Source: Syntrophobacteraceae bacterium
GTDB lineage: Bacteria; Desulfobacterota; Syntrophobacteria; Syntrophobacterales; Syntrophobacteraceae
Assembly (NCBI GenBank): GCA_025454175.1
Contig: JALOOX010000029.1
Location: forward strand, 1-50,095
Reading direction: 5' to 3'
Length of the DNA: 50,095 bases
The position numbers were made by a program, and so were the translations under genes. The notes beneath the pieces were generated by a model that ran no database searches, was not told where the DNA came from, and worked only from the letters and a program-made list of their open reading frames with translations. Below are positions 25,517-34,397 of the stretch, in pieces (position 1 is the stretch's first letter; each line of letters begins with the position of its first letter).

Positions 25517-27622
25517 TCAGCGATTCACCGGCTCACCGACCACCAGCCGCGCATCCACGCACCAGCACCCGGCCGCACTCGCCAGCACCGGGTTGAGGTC
25601 CATTTCCTGGATTTCAGGATAATCCAGGGCCAAACGGGAGAGAGACACGAGAAGGTTCTCAACGGCGGCCAGGTCCACTGCCTCCTGCCCGCGAATCCCC
25701 GATAGAATCGGAAAGCATTTGAGGGACTGAAGCATTTTCCGTGCTTCCGATGGAGAAACGGGCGCCACGCTTCTGGCCACATCCCGAAAAACCTCCGTGT
25801 AGATTCCGCCCTTACCGGCCACAATGACAGGCCCCAGCTGCGGGTCCTGCTTCAAACCGACCAGCAGCTCGAAGCCCGAGGCCTGTTTCTGAGCCAGAAT
25901 CCCGTCCAGGGCGGCCGATGGGGTTCTGGACCGGAAACGACCCACCAGCTCGTCGTAGGCATTCCGCAGCTCCCCTTCATTCCCGAGGTTCAGGCGAATG
26001 CCTCCCTCGTCGGACTTGTGAACCCATGCCCCTGAGATGATCTTGAGCACCACGGGATAGCCCGCGGTCCGGGCGAAGTCCGCGGCGGCATCCGCGGTCG
26101 CGGTGAGTGCCGCGGGCACCATCGGGATTCGGTAGAAATCAAAGAGCGGGCGGGCCTCATCCCCCAGGATCACGGTCCGAGAAGGCAGTTCCACAGGCCG
26201 GGATGCGGGAGACGGCAGGGCCGGAAAGCGCTCCCCGCCGCCATGGGGCTCCCTGCGGAACCTTTCATGACGCCACAGTGCCGAGAGCCCCATGACAGCC
26301 TCGTCGATGGAGTCGAAACAGCACACATCGGCCTCGTTTTCAAGGGCGGCCGACCGACCGGCCTGGTCTCCCCCGTACAACCAGAGAGCCAGGGGCTTGC
26401 GCCGCGGGTTTTCCCCGTTGATCTCCCTGGCCGCGGCCACCATGTCCAGGTCCTGGTGCAGAGGAGAAGCCATGGCCGGAGCGATGCTCAGGACCGCATC
26501 CACGTTCTCGTCGGCCAGGAGTCCCCTGACCGCCTCCTTGAGGACACCGATGAAAGAGCCCGTAACCATGCCGAGGGGCCAGATATCCACGGGATTGCGC
26601 AACTTGTGCCAGGCAATGCGGCTGTTTTCGAGACCACCCCGGATGGCCTCGGGAAAAGGCGCCAGCTCGAGCCCATAATCCTCGCAAGCGTCAGCCGTCA
26701 TGATTCCGCAGGCCCCCGTGGCGGTCACCACACCGACCCGCGGCCCTTCGATGCCGCCGAAGCTCAGAAAGGAACGACACACGGCCTTGAGCTCGATCAT
26801 GTTCCGAACACGGATCAGCCCGGCATCGCGAAAAGCTCCGTCGATCACCGCATCCTCGCCCACCATGGACCCCGTGTGCGACAGGGCAGCTTCGGCGCCG
26901 GCATCGCTCCGACCGGTCTTCAGAATGATGATGGGCTTGGAGCGGGCCACCCGGGCGGCAACGTTGAGAAACTCGCGGCCCCGCTTCAGTCCCTCCATGT
27001 GGATGAAAATGATACGGGTTTCCGGGTCCCCCTCCAGGTATTCGAGCACATCCACGAAATCGATGTCACAGCCGTTGCCTACATCGATGGCTTTCCCGAC
27101 GCGATGGGTGAAGCTCTCGTAGCCCACCTGGAAGACACCGGACTGGGCCACCATGGTGAGGGGGGGAGGGCTGGGATCCTTGGCGATGTCCACGAAGCCG
27201 GTGCTGAAGCTCGAGAACCCGTTCAAAACCCCCATGGTATTGGGTCCCAGCACGCGCGCTCCGTGCTCCCGGGCCATGGCCGTCAACTGGTCCTGCAGCT
27301 CCGCACCCGCTTCGTCGGCATCCGAAAAGCCCTGGCTGATCACGATGACATTGCGAATGCCCTTCCCGGCGCATTCCCCGAAAACCGGGAGGACCCGGTC
27401 CCGTCCCACCGAAATGACGGCCAGCTCCGGGACCTCGGGGAGGTCTCCCACTCGGGGATGGGTCCGGTGCCCGAGGATCTCCGGCACCTTGGGGTGGACG
27501 AGGTGAATGGTCCCACCGTACCCGTAGCGCAGCATCATCTCGAGGTTATTGTAGGCCCCGGGTCCGCTTCGTCGCGAAACACCGATGAGGACTACCGATC
27601 GGGGATTCAAAAACGCTTCCAT
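25517..27622 (-). CDS. ADP-forming acyl-CoA synthetase (acetate-CoA ligase type, fused alpha-beta)
   Basis: A 701-residue single-chain acyl-CoA synthetase (NDP-forming) that interconverts an acyl-CoA, ADP and phosphate with acid, CoA and ATP. Order of domains: CoA-binding Rossmann domain (1-130, LNPRSVVLIGVSRRSG), two succinyl-CoA ligase-like flavodoxin domains (about 150-450, AQSGVFQVGYESF and ALSHTGSMVGEDAVIDGAF), and a C-terminal ATP-grasp domain (about 490-701, GYPVVLKIISGAWVHKSDEG and LVGLKQDPQLGPVIVAGKGG). In fermenting and syntrophic anaerobes such enzymes conserve energy from acyl-CoA; the acyl group is unknown. ATG 27622 has CGGAG about 10 bases upstream. Three ATGTCA-type repeats lie just upstream. 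Confidence 0.87.
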   Translation of the reverse strand: MEAFLNPRSVVLIGVSRRSGPGAYNNLEMMLRYGYGGTIHLVHPKVPEILGHRTHPRVGDLPEVPELAVISVGRDRVLPVFGECAGKGIRNVIVISQGFSDADEAGAELQDQLTAMAREHGARVLGPNTMGVLNGFSSFSTGFVDIAKDPSPPPLTMVAQSGVFQVGYESFTHRVGKAIDVGNGCDIDFVDVLEYLEGDPETRIIFIHMEGLKRGREFLNVAARVARSKPIIILKTGRSDAGAEAALSHTGSMVGEDAVIDGAFRDAGLIRVRNMIELKAVCRSFLSFGGIEGPRVGVVTATGACGIMTADACEDYGLELAPFPEAIRGGLENSRIAWHKLRNPVDIWPLGMVTGSFIGVLKEAVRGLLADENVDAVLSIAPAMASPLHQDLDMVAAAREINGENPRRKPLALWLYGGDQAGRSAALENEADVCCFDSIDEAVMGLSALWRHERFRREPHGGGERFPALPSPASRPVELPSRTVILGDEARPLFDFYRIPMVPAALTATADAAADFARTAGYPVVLKIISGAWVHKSDEGGIRLNLGNEGELRNAYDELVGRFRSRTPSAALDGILAQKQASGFELLVGLKQDPQLGPVIVAGKGGIYTEVFRDVARSVAPVSPSEARKMLQSLKCFPILSGIRGQEAVDLAAVENLLVSLSRLALDYPEIQEMDLNPVLASAAGCWCVDARLVVGEPVNR

Positions 27623-27739
27623 TGGGCATGCTCCGTGGTGGCTCCAGCAGGCGTCGCCGGATAAACAATCATGTCATTGATTCGAGGACCAAACGAATGT
27701 CACTCATTATTTCAACAAGGATGAAAAGACAAGTGAATG

Positions 27740-29473
27740 TCACTCGTGATTCCCGAGGGCTTGTGAGAGTTGCTCCCTCAACTGGTGGAGGCGGTAAGGC
27801 TTCTGGATGAATCCGGCGAGCCCCTCGCCCATGAACCGCTGCATGGCGTCCTGTTCGCTGTAGCCGCTGGACAGGATCACCCGGATACCCGGGCGGAGCT
27901 CCTTCATTCGGCGAAAGGCATGGAGGCCGTCCATGCGCGGCATGGTCAAATCCAGGAGCACGCAGTCGATGGTCTCGGAGAGACCCTCGAACAGCGTCAG
28001 CGCTTCCTCACCGTCCGACGCGGCGATCCCCTTGCAGCCGAGATGCTGGACGAACGCCAGGCAAAGGCGGCGCACCTCCTCTTCATCATCCACGACCAGA
28101 ACCGTGCGGGGGGAGGCCTCAAAACCCCTTTCCGAAGAGGAAATAGGCGGCATCGCACCCCTGTGGGCCTCCGTTCTCTCGCTGGCGGGAAAGAGCACCC
28201 GAATGGTCGTCCCGCTCCGCCGCTCGCTCTCCACCATGATGGCTCCCTTGTGCCCCCGGACGATACCCAGGACGGCCGACATGCCCAGACCGCGTCCCGT
28301 GAACTTGGTGGTGAAGAAGGGATCGAAGAGGCGCTCCCGAGTCTCGGCATCCATGCCGATCCCCGTGTCGGAAACTTCGACGAACGCGAAGCGTCCGGGC
28401 GGCGGCTTCTCCTCGACCCGGCTGCGGCTCAGCCAAGCCTCGTCGCACTCCAACTCCCCGGTCACCAGTGAGATCACGCCGGCCTCGTCGCCAATGGCCT
28501 CCGAAGCATTGGTGAGCAGGTTCATGATGACCTGCTGAAGCTGCCCGGAGTCGGCCTCAACGGTCAATGGATTTGAGGACAGCCGGGTCTGGATCGTCAC
28601 CCTTCTGCCGACGGCCGTCCGAAAGAGATCGGCATTCTCCCGCACCAGGTCATTGAGATCCACGCGCGACACCATGAATCGGCCCTTGCCCGAATAGGCC
28701 AGCATCTGACGCGTGAGATCCGCTGCCCGGCGAGTCGCCTGGATGGCATTTTCGATGTCCGTGCGGGGCCCCGGGGGAAGAGAAGCATCCTGCAGAGCCA
28801 GGTCCAGGTTTCCCTGAATCACCATGAGCAGATTGTTGAAGTCGTGAGCGATGCCGCCCGCAAGGACACCGAGGCTCTCAAGCTTCTGGGCATGAAGGAG
28901 CCTTCGCTCCAAACCCAGGCGCTCCTCCTCGGCGCGCTTGCGCCCGCTGATGTCGAGGGCCGTGAATGTGACTCCCGCGAGCCAGTCGGTTACGTCCAGG
29001 GGCGTCGAGCTCAGGATGACGTCGATCATGCTCCCGTCCTTCCGCTTCCACCGCGTCTCGACGGTCCCGGTGCCGCGCTCGCTGATCTGGGCATACTTCT
29101 CCCGCCCGACGAAATCGAAGTCCTCGTCTGAGTCGTAAAGGACTCGGGCGCTTTGACCCAGCAATTCCTCCTTTTCGTATCCGACCATGCCGCACAGGCG
29201 ATCGTTGGCGTCCAGGATGACACGGTCCACGACCAGTCCGATGCCTACGGGCGCAGCCCGAAAAACGCTCAGAAGCCGCGCCTCCCGCTCCCTCAGCTCC
29301 GCCTCGGCCCGCCTGCACTCGCTGATCACCCCCTTGAGCACGCGGAGAGCCGCCGCCATGTCTTCCCGCGCCGCGTCGTCCATTCCCAGAAGTCGATCGA
29401 TTTCCTCCTCCGTCTCTGAACCGGTCAATACTCTGCGAACCTCTCCCCCATGGCCAGAATCCTCGGAATCCAT
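27740..29473 (-). CDS. Soluble PAS-histidine kinase-receiver hybrid
   Basis: A 577-residue cytoplasmic hybrid kinase. An N-terminal helical region (1-60) is followed by a PAS domain (about 63-180) and a dimerisation helix with GIAHDFNNLL, where H210 is the phosphoacceptor. The ATPase domain (about 305-430) has N-box MNLLTNASEAI, DTGIGM and FTTKFTGRGLGMSA. A C-terminal receiver (about 455-575) has VVDDEEEV and D508 in LLDLTMPRMDG. No membrane segment was found. GGGAGG lies 8 bases before ATG 29473. No separate response regulator is adjacent, so output goes to an unlinked partner. The 3' end comes 117 bp before the acyl-CoA synthetase gene on the same strand. Confidence 0.92.
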   Translation of the reverse strand: MDSEDSGHGGEVRRVLTGSETEEEIDRLLGMDDAAREDMAAALRVLKGVISECRRAEAELREREARLLSVFRAAPVGIGLVVDRVILDANDRLCGMVGYEKEELLGQSARVLYDSDEDFDFVGREKYAQISERGTGTVETRWKRKDGSMIDVILSSTPLDVTDWLAGVTFTALDISGRKRAEEERLGLERRLLHAQKLESLGVLAGGIAHDFNNLLMVIQGNLDLALQDASLPPGPRTDIENAIQATRRAADLTRQMLAYSGKGRFMVSRVDLNDLVRENADLFRTAVGRRVTIQTRLSSNPLTVEADSGQLQQVIMNLLTNASEAIGDEAGVISLVTGELECDEAWLSRSRVEEKPPPGRFAFVEVSDTGIGMDAETRERLFDPFFTTKFTGRGLGMSAVLGIVRGHKGAIMVESERRSGTTIRVLFPASERTEAHRGAMPPISSSERGFEASPRTVLVVDDEEEVRRLCLAFVQHLGCKGIAASDGEEALTLFEGLSETIDCVLLDLTMPRMDGLHAFRRMKELRPGIRVILSSGYSEQDAMQRFMGEGLAGFIQKPYRLHQLREQLSQALGNHE

Positions 29474-29544
29474 ACATTCCCTCCCTTTTGCAGTTCGCGA
29501 GGGTCGCCACAGATCTTGCCTGACAACGAAAACCGAAACGGGTA

Positions 29545-30396
29545 TCAAAAGCGCCGCAATGCCGACGGCGGGTCGGTACAGAGCTTCTCCAGCTGCTGCT
29601 TGAGCAGGTCGACGGCCGGAGCGGCCTGAGCGAAAACCTTCTCGACCTTCCCGAAGTCCAGCATGCGCACGCCGCGAATCTCGGTCTGGAGGTACAGGTC
29701 CGGCTTCTGATGCTTGATCTTCTGAATGAGGGCGGCCTGCTGCATGATGTCGAACGTGCCGAGCACCGCCTCCAGGGCGTTGGGGATCTCCCGACTCGAT
29801 GGGCTGCGCGCCCGGCGCACATCGACCGCGATGGTAAAATCCGCCAGCCCCAGCACGTGATCGTAGGGCACCTGGTTGGTGATGCCCCCATCGATCAGAA
29901 CCTGGCCGTCAATCACAACGGGAGCAAAGATACCGGGCACGGCCACCGATGCCTGCAGGGCCGGCAGCAGGTCGCCCTTCGCAAGGACGACCTCCCTGGC
30001 GGACCAGTAATCGGTTGCCGTCACGATGAAGGGAATATCGAGCTCTTCAAACGTGGACCTGGTGATGCCGGCAAAGAGGTGCTTCAGAAACCTCTCGACT
30101 CGCATGAGGCCACCGCGCGAAAATCCGGGGGAGAAAGCCTTGAGCCACTTGAGCAGATCCGCCCGCTTTCCGAGGACATCGCTCCACGTGTCCTCCTTCA
30201 GGATGTGATGCCTGCGAATGCCGTCCTTGATTTCCCTTCCGGTGGCCCCGGAGGCGTAGATGGCGCCCACAAGGGCCCCCATGCTGGTTCCGGCAATGAC
30301 GCTCGGCTTGAGTCCCAGCTCATCCAGAGCCTCCAGAACCGAGGCGTGCGCCAGCCCTCGAACACCACCGCCACCAAGCGCCAGACCTATTCTCAT
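29545..30396 (-). CDS. Patatin-like phospholipase (RssA/YchK type)
   Basis: A 283-residue serine hydrolase with a Ser-Asp dyad. The oxyanion loop GGGGVRGLAHASVLEAL is at 8-24, nucleophile S38 lies in GTSMG (36-40), and the catalytic Asp is in LIDGGITNQVPYD (about 165-175). It resembles the bacterial RssA group, whose lipid substrates are mostly unknown. No signal peptide is visible, so it is likely cytoplasmic or peripheral. The stop lies 71 bp before the start of the hybrid kinase. It is divergent from mutY. Confidence 0.9.
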   Translation of the reverse strand: MRIGLALGGGGVRGLAHASVLEALDELGLKPSVIAGTSMGALVGAIYASGATGREIKDGIRRHHILKEDTWSDVLGKRADLLKWLKAFSPGFSRGGLMRVERFLKHLFAGITRSTFEELDIPFIVTATDYWSAREVVLAKGDLLPALQASVAVPGIFAPVVIDGQVLIDGGITNQVPYDHVLGLADFTIAVDVRRARSPSSREIPNALEAVLGTFDIMQQAALIQKIKHQKPDLYLQTEIRGVRMLDFGKVEKVFAQAAPAVDLLKQQLEKLCTDPPSALRRF

Positions 30397-30629
30397 CGGT
30401 CGTCGCTCCTCATCGCCGGCTTCTCCGATCCTCCCTGCCTCTAGGTATTCTATACGTTTCGCGAAGGACTTGTGGAAAAAATGACCTCCTCTGCCCTCAC
30501 CCTGAGCCGGAGGTCATTGTCTTGCCTCAACGGTCCTTTCCGAATACAAAGACGCTTGGCTCGCCGCCGCTTTCACTGCTGCCGGGAAGACCCCGCAACC
30601 GCAATGAACCCCAAGCCGGTGATGGACTC

Positions 30630-31724
30630 ATGAAAAGACCGGACGCCAGAACGACCGTGAGCATTCAAGGGAAGCTCCTGAAGTGGTTCCAAGACCATCA
30701 GCGAGACCTTCCCTGGCGAATGCATTACCGGCCCTACGAAGTTTGGATCTCGGAGGTGATGCTTCAGCAAACCCAGGTCAGGACGATGCTGCCTTACTAC
30801 GAGCGATGGATGGCCCGTTTTCCCGACATCCGTTCCGTCGCCGAAGCACCCGAGGACACCGTCCTGAAGCATTGGGAGGGGCTCGGCTATTACAACAGGG
30901 CCCGCAACATCCAGCGAACGGCCGGGATCATCACCCGCGAATTCCAGGGGGAGGTCCCGAGGGATTACAAAACGTTGCGAAATCTCCCCGGAATCGGCCC
31001 CTACACGGCCTCGGCCATCCTGAGCCTCGCCTTCAACGAGGACCGGCCAGTGGTCGACGGCAACGTGAAGCGCGTGTTTTCGAGGCTTTTTGACCTGTCA
31101 ACGGTATTGACCGCCCCCGAAAGCCTCCGGTCCATCGAGGAAATCGCCCGCGCCATCCTGCCCCCGGGCAGAGCCCGAAGCTTCAACCAGGCCCTCATGG
31201 AGCTCGGGGCACTGGTCTGCACCCCCCGATCCCCCCGCTGCCTCCACTGCCCCATCCGTGAAGCGTGTGTCAGCCAGGTCCTTGGACTTGTGAGCCAACG
31301 GCCTGTTCCGACTCCGGCGAAGGCGTTGAGCTCCATCGAGGTGGCCGTGGGGGTCCTGGTGTCCAATGGCAGGATCTTCATTCAGAAACGTCCCGCCGGC
31401 GGTCTCATGCCGCTGCTCTGGGAATTTCCGGGAGGCAAGGTGAAAAAGGGGGAGACCCCCGAGGCGGCCCTCGTGCGGGAGCTCCGCGAGGAGTTGGAAG
31501 TGCAAATCCAGATCCTCGGAAAGATTGGCGTGATCCGGCACAGCTACACCTCCTTTCGAGTAGCTCTCCACGCCTTCGCCTGCCGGCTGCGGGATGAAGC
31601 CCGGCTCCCCGTCCTTCGCTCCGCCACGGAGTCCAAGTGGGTCAACCGCGAGGAGATCGCCGACTTCCCTTTCCCCGCCGCCAATCAGAAGCTGATCCGA
31701 ATGCTCGGGGCGGCTCTCCCTTGA
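30630..31724 (+). CDS. mutY: A/G-specific adenine glycosylase with Nudix-like C-terminal domain
   Basis: A 364-residue base-excision repair enzyme removing adenine paired with 8-oxoguanine. Features: catalytic Glu in SEVMLQQTQV (E42), helix-hairpin-helix LPGIGPYTASA (119-129), catalytic Asp in VVDGNVKR (D143) and a 4Fe-4S cluster from C197-x6-C204-x2-C207-x5-C213. The C-terminal domain (about 235-364) is MutT-like. Unlike most MutY proteins it keeps nearly the full Nudix box: GKVKKGETPEAALVRELREE with G, E, RE and EE in register. I chose ATG 30630, since homology begins just after it; the open frame starts earlier. Confidence 0.94.
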   Translation: MKRPDARTTVSIQGKLLKWFQDHQRDLPWRMHYRPYEVWISEVMLQQTQVRTMLPYYERWMARFPDIRSVAEAPEDTVLKHWEGLGYYNRARNIQRTAGIITREFQGEVPRDYKTLRNLPGIGPYTASAILSLAFNEDRPVVDGNVKRVFSRLFDLSTVLTAPESLRSIEEIARAILPPGRARSFNQALMELGALVCTPRSPRCLHCPIREACVSQVLGLVSQRPVPTPAKALSSIEVAVGVLVSNGRIFIQKRPAGGLMPLLWEFPGGKVKKGETPEAALVRELREELEVQIQILGKIGVIRHSYTSFRVALHAFACRLRDEARLPVLRSATESKWVNREEIADFPFPAANQKLIRMLGAALP

Positions 31725-31878
31725 AAATAACTCTCCGGCTCCCGGTTGGGCCTCCCTTTTTCGCCGTCTGGAGCCCTCGCGACGGCATGAAGCTCTCTCG
31801 TTCTTCTGGTGGCTCTTGTATCCGGAGCGACGGCATATTAATCTACTGCAATCACTCGAGCATGGAGGAGATTCCCTG

Positions 31879-33051
31879 ATGATTCAGTCCGGAGCTGCTT
31901 TATTCTTGCTCAGCGCACTGACCCTGGCCATGTCGGGGTGCGCCACGTTGCCCTCGCGGGAGTCCACGACTGCCAAATGGACAGTCCGGCACTATCTGCT
32001 GGACCAGATCGTCGATACCCGAACCGGTACCGTCATCCCATTCGAGACGCTCATCAGCGAGCTTTCGAAAGCCCAGGTGGTCTACCTGGGTGAGACCCAC
32101 ACGAGCATCGAGGACCACCGCATCCAGTTGAAGATCGCCGAGGCGCTCCATGGGTCATCTCCCGACCTGATGCTGGCCATGGAGATGTTCCCCAGGGAAT
32201 CCCAGGAAATTCTGGATCGTTACAGCCAGGGTCAATTGAGCGAGGAGGAATTCCTGAAGGAGGTGGAATGGGAGAAAGTCTGGGGATTTCCATTTCCTCT
32301 TTACAGGTCCATCCTCAGCTGGGCCGCCGAAAAGAGGGTCCCCCTCGTGGGCCTCAACGCCTCCCGGGATGTCGTGAAAACCATTTCACGCGGAGGGCTC
32401 ACCGCACTGTCACCCAAAGACCGGTCGCGTGTGGCCGAGGATTTCAACCTGACGGATGCGGAGCATCGACGCTACGTCGAGGAGCAGTACGAGCAGCATG
32501 TGAAGGGCGGCATCCGGGATGTGAATAGCTTCTACGAGGCCCAGCTGGCCTGGGAGGAAACGATGGCCGAAACGCTGGCCCGCATCCTGGCTCAACGGGG
32601 CAAGGACACCCGCATCGCGGTTCTCATCGGCCGAGGCCACGCCATCCATCGCTTCGGGGTCCCCCTGCGGGCGGCCCGCCGGTTCGACCATGCATTCAAG
32701 ATCGTTCTGCCCATGCCCATCGATTACCGCGGATCGGTGGCCAACCCCGGCATGGCCGACTATGTCTGGATCACGCAACCGCCGAGACAGCCTGGACGCG
32801 GGAGGCTCGGGGTGATGGTTCGCGCTCTGGAAAAGGGGAAGGGCCTCGAGGTGCTGGCCGTGGCGCCGGAAAGCCCCGCCGAAACCTCGGGGATCCAGGC
32901 CGGTGACGTGATCCTCGTGGTGAACGGGGTTGAAATCGAAACCATCGAGGATCTGCAGGGTCTCATCGCCGAAAGGCGGATTCACCACGAGATCATCCTG
33001 CGCAGGGGCCGGCAGCAGTTGAAAATGGAGGTTTCCATCCCCGAGGAGTGA
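31879..33051 (+). CDS. ChaN-family lipoprotein with C-terminal PDZ domain
   Basis: A 390-residue predicted lipoprotein. A signal peptide with lipobox-like AMSGC puts the lipidated cysteine at C21. The central domain (about 50-270) is the ChaN/DUF399 fold (PF04187), with VYLGETHTSIEDHRIQ, AMEMFPRESQEILDRY and IGRGHAIHRFGVP. Campylobacter ChaN binds haem, and other members are of unknown role. A PDZ domain (about 295-388, SGIQAGDVILVVNGVEIETI) follows, suggesting peptide or protein binding at the envelope. GGAGGAG is 9 bases before ATG 31879. It ends 9 bp from the convergent archease gene. Confidence 0.85.
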   Translation: MIQSGAALFLLSALTLAMSGCATLPSRESTTAKWTVRHYLLDQIVDTRTGTVIPFETLISELSKAQVVYLGETHTSIEDHRIQLKIAEALHGSSPDLMLAMEMFPRESQEILDRYSQGQLSEEEFLKEVEWEKVWGFPFPLYRSILSWAAEKRVPLVGLNASRDVVKTISRGGLTALSPKDRSRVAEDFNLTDAEHRRYVEEQYEQHVKGGIRDVNSFYEAQLAWEETMAETLARILAQRGKDTRIAVLIGRGHAIHRFGVPLRAARRFDHAFKIVLPMPIDYRGSVANPGMADYVWITQPPRQPGRGRLGVMVRALEKGKGLEVLAVAPESPAETSGIQAGDVILVVNGVEIETIEDLQGLIAERRIHHEIILRRGRQQLKMEVSIPEE

Positions 33052-33060
33052 CAACAGGGC

Positions 33061-33492
33061 TCAGATGTCCACGATGACGAAAGCTTCCCACCCTTCGGGA
33101 GTCTGCTCGACGCGATAGCGGTGAAAGGTGACGGCCTTCACATCCACGATGAGATCGTGCCTGGCGGGGTCGATCATCTCACCGGAGGCTTCGGCCCTGA
33201 GGCTGAAGTGGTCATTGCAGGCCGAGATTTCCACACGGCCCACTCGAAGCAGAAGCTGATCCGCATCCTTGTAAAAGATGATCTCCTGCAGCAATTCGAA
33301 CAGGAGCATCTCCATGGCCTCGGCCTCAAGTGCCATGCTGCGCTGCTCCCGGGGCTCGATGCTGTCGAGCCTCTCCACCATGACGTTCACCAGGGCGTCG
33401 GACGCCGCGATGAAAAGCTCCTCAGCCGTGGCCCCCCAGGCTCTGAACGCGGCATCCGCCGTGGCGATGTCATCCACGTACTCAAAGGGCAT
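33061..33492 (-). CDS. Archease, RtcB cofactor
   Basis: A 143-residue protein of the archease family (PF01951), which activates RtcB-type RNA ligases by promoting guanylylation and multiple turnover with bound metal. The start MPFEYVDDIATADAAFRAWG carries the conserved acidic metal-ligand region. EMLLFELLQEIIFYKDAD and the terminal DVKAVTFHRYRVEQ with VIVDI are family hallmarks. Its start lies 11 bp inside the 3' end of the G3E GTPase gene, and rtcB is the first gene of the same operon, which strongly supports the call. Confidence 0.92.
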   Translation of the reverse strand: MPFEYVDDIATADAAFRAWGATAEELFIAASDALVNVMVERLDSIEPREQRSMALEAEAMEMLLFELLQEIIFYKDADQLLLRVGRVEISACNDHFSLRAEASGEMIDPARHDLIVDVKAVTFHRYRVEQTPEGWEAFVIVDI

Positions 33493-34378
33493 GAGAGACC
33501 TCGCAGCTTCTGAGCTGCCTCAGGATGGGGTCCCGGTCGCGCTCCAGCTCCCGGCCGATGAAAACCAGCCGGGTCTTCTCCGCCGGAAACGACTCAAAGT
33601 CCGCTCGTCCCACCACGTAGTTGAAGAGATAACTGTCCGTGTCGAAGCAGACAAAACCCTTGGCCCGAAACACGGACGCCGGAAGTGAGGGAAGCAGCTG
33701 CCGAAACATCCGTTCGTCCAGGGGGGATTCGGTGGCGAAGCTGAACGACTGGAAGCAGGGCTCCCCCCTGCAGCTCTGGATCAGGGGACGCTTGTCCACC
33801 TCCAGGCCGAAGAGCAGCTCCAGGTCGATGTCGCAGCCGACTGTCTTGAAGAAAAGAGCGGTGCTGTTCCAGCGGCGGATTTGATCCTCGACGGACCTCA
33901 CCTCCTGAGTGGTGACCAGGTCGACCTTGTTGACGAGAACGATATCAGCCGACTGGAGCTGGGTGCGCGCCGCATAGCCCACATAGGGATGCCTTGAGCT
34001 CAGGTAAGCGTCCACCACGCACACCACGCTGTCAAGCCGTACCTCCGGCAGCGCATCCTCCACCTCGAAAACGAGGGCGTCGGTCTCGGCAACCCCCGTC
34101 GCCTCGACGATGATGAAGTCCGGATGAGCCTTTTCGACGATCTCTCGCACCGCCGCCTCGAACTCGCCGGTGAGGGAGCAGCAAACGCAGCCGCCTGAAA
34201 TCTCGATGATCCGAACACTGCTGCCTTCGATGACGCGACTGTCGATGGTCATCTCACCAAATTCGTTCATGAGAACGGCCAGGCGCCTGCGGGACCCGCC
34301 GAGAATCCTTCTCAGCAGGGTCGTCTTTCCGCTGCCCAGCCCCCCTGTCACCAGCATGATGGGCGTCCTCAACTCCAT
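33482..34378 (-). CDS. G3E-family (CobW/HypB/UreG) GTP-binding metallochaperone-like protein
   Basis: A 298-residue GTPase of the G3E family. P-loop GGLGSGKTT lies at 12-20, the metal-binding CxCC motif at GGCVCC (62-67), a switch-type IIVEATGVAETDALV follows, and NKVD gives base specificity. The C-terminal CobW-like region (from about 200) binds partner proteins in relatives. Members insert Zn, Co, Ni or other metals into enzymes. GGGAGGGG precedes ATG 34378. It lies between rtcB (19 bp) and archease (11-bp overlap), so a role in loading Mn, Zn or Co into RtcB or archease is plausible; this is inference. Confidence 0.85.
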   Translation of the reverse strand: MELRTPIMLVTGGLGSGKTTLLRRILGGSRRRLAVLMNEFGEMTIDSRVIEGSSVRIIEISGGCVCCSLTGEFEAAVREIVEKAHPDFIIVEATGVAETDALVFEVEDALPEVRLDSVVCVVDAYLSSRHPYVGYAARTQLQSADIVLVNKVDLVTTQEVRSVEDQIRRWNSTALFFKTVGCDIDLELLFGLEVDKRPLIQSCRGEPCFQSFSFATESPLDERMFRQLLPSLPASVFRAKGFVCFDTDSYLFNYVVGRADFESFPAEKTRLVFIGRELERDRDPILRQLRSCEVSHAL

Positions 34379-34397
34379 GGCCCCTCCCGAGCTCCCA

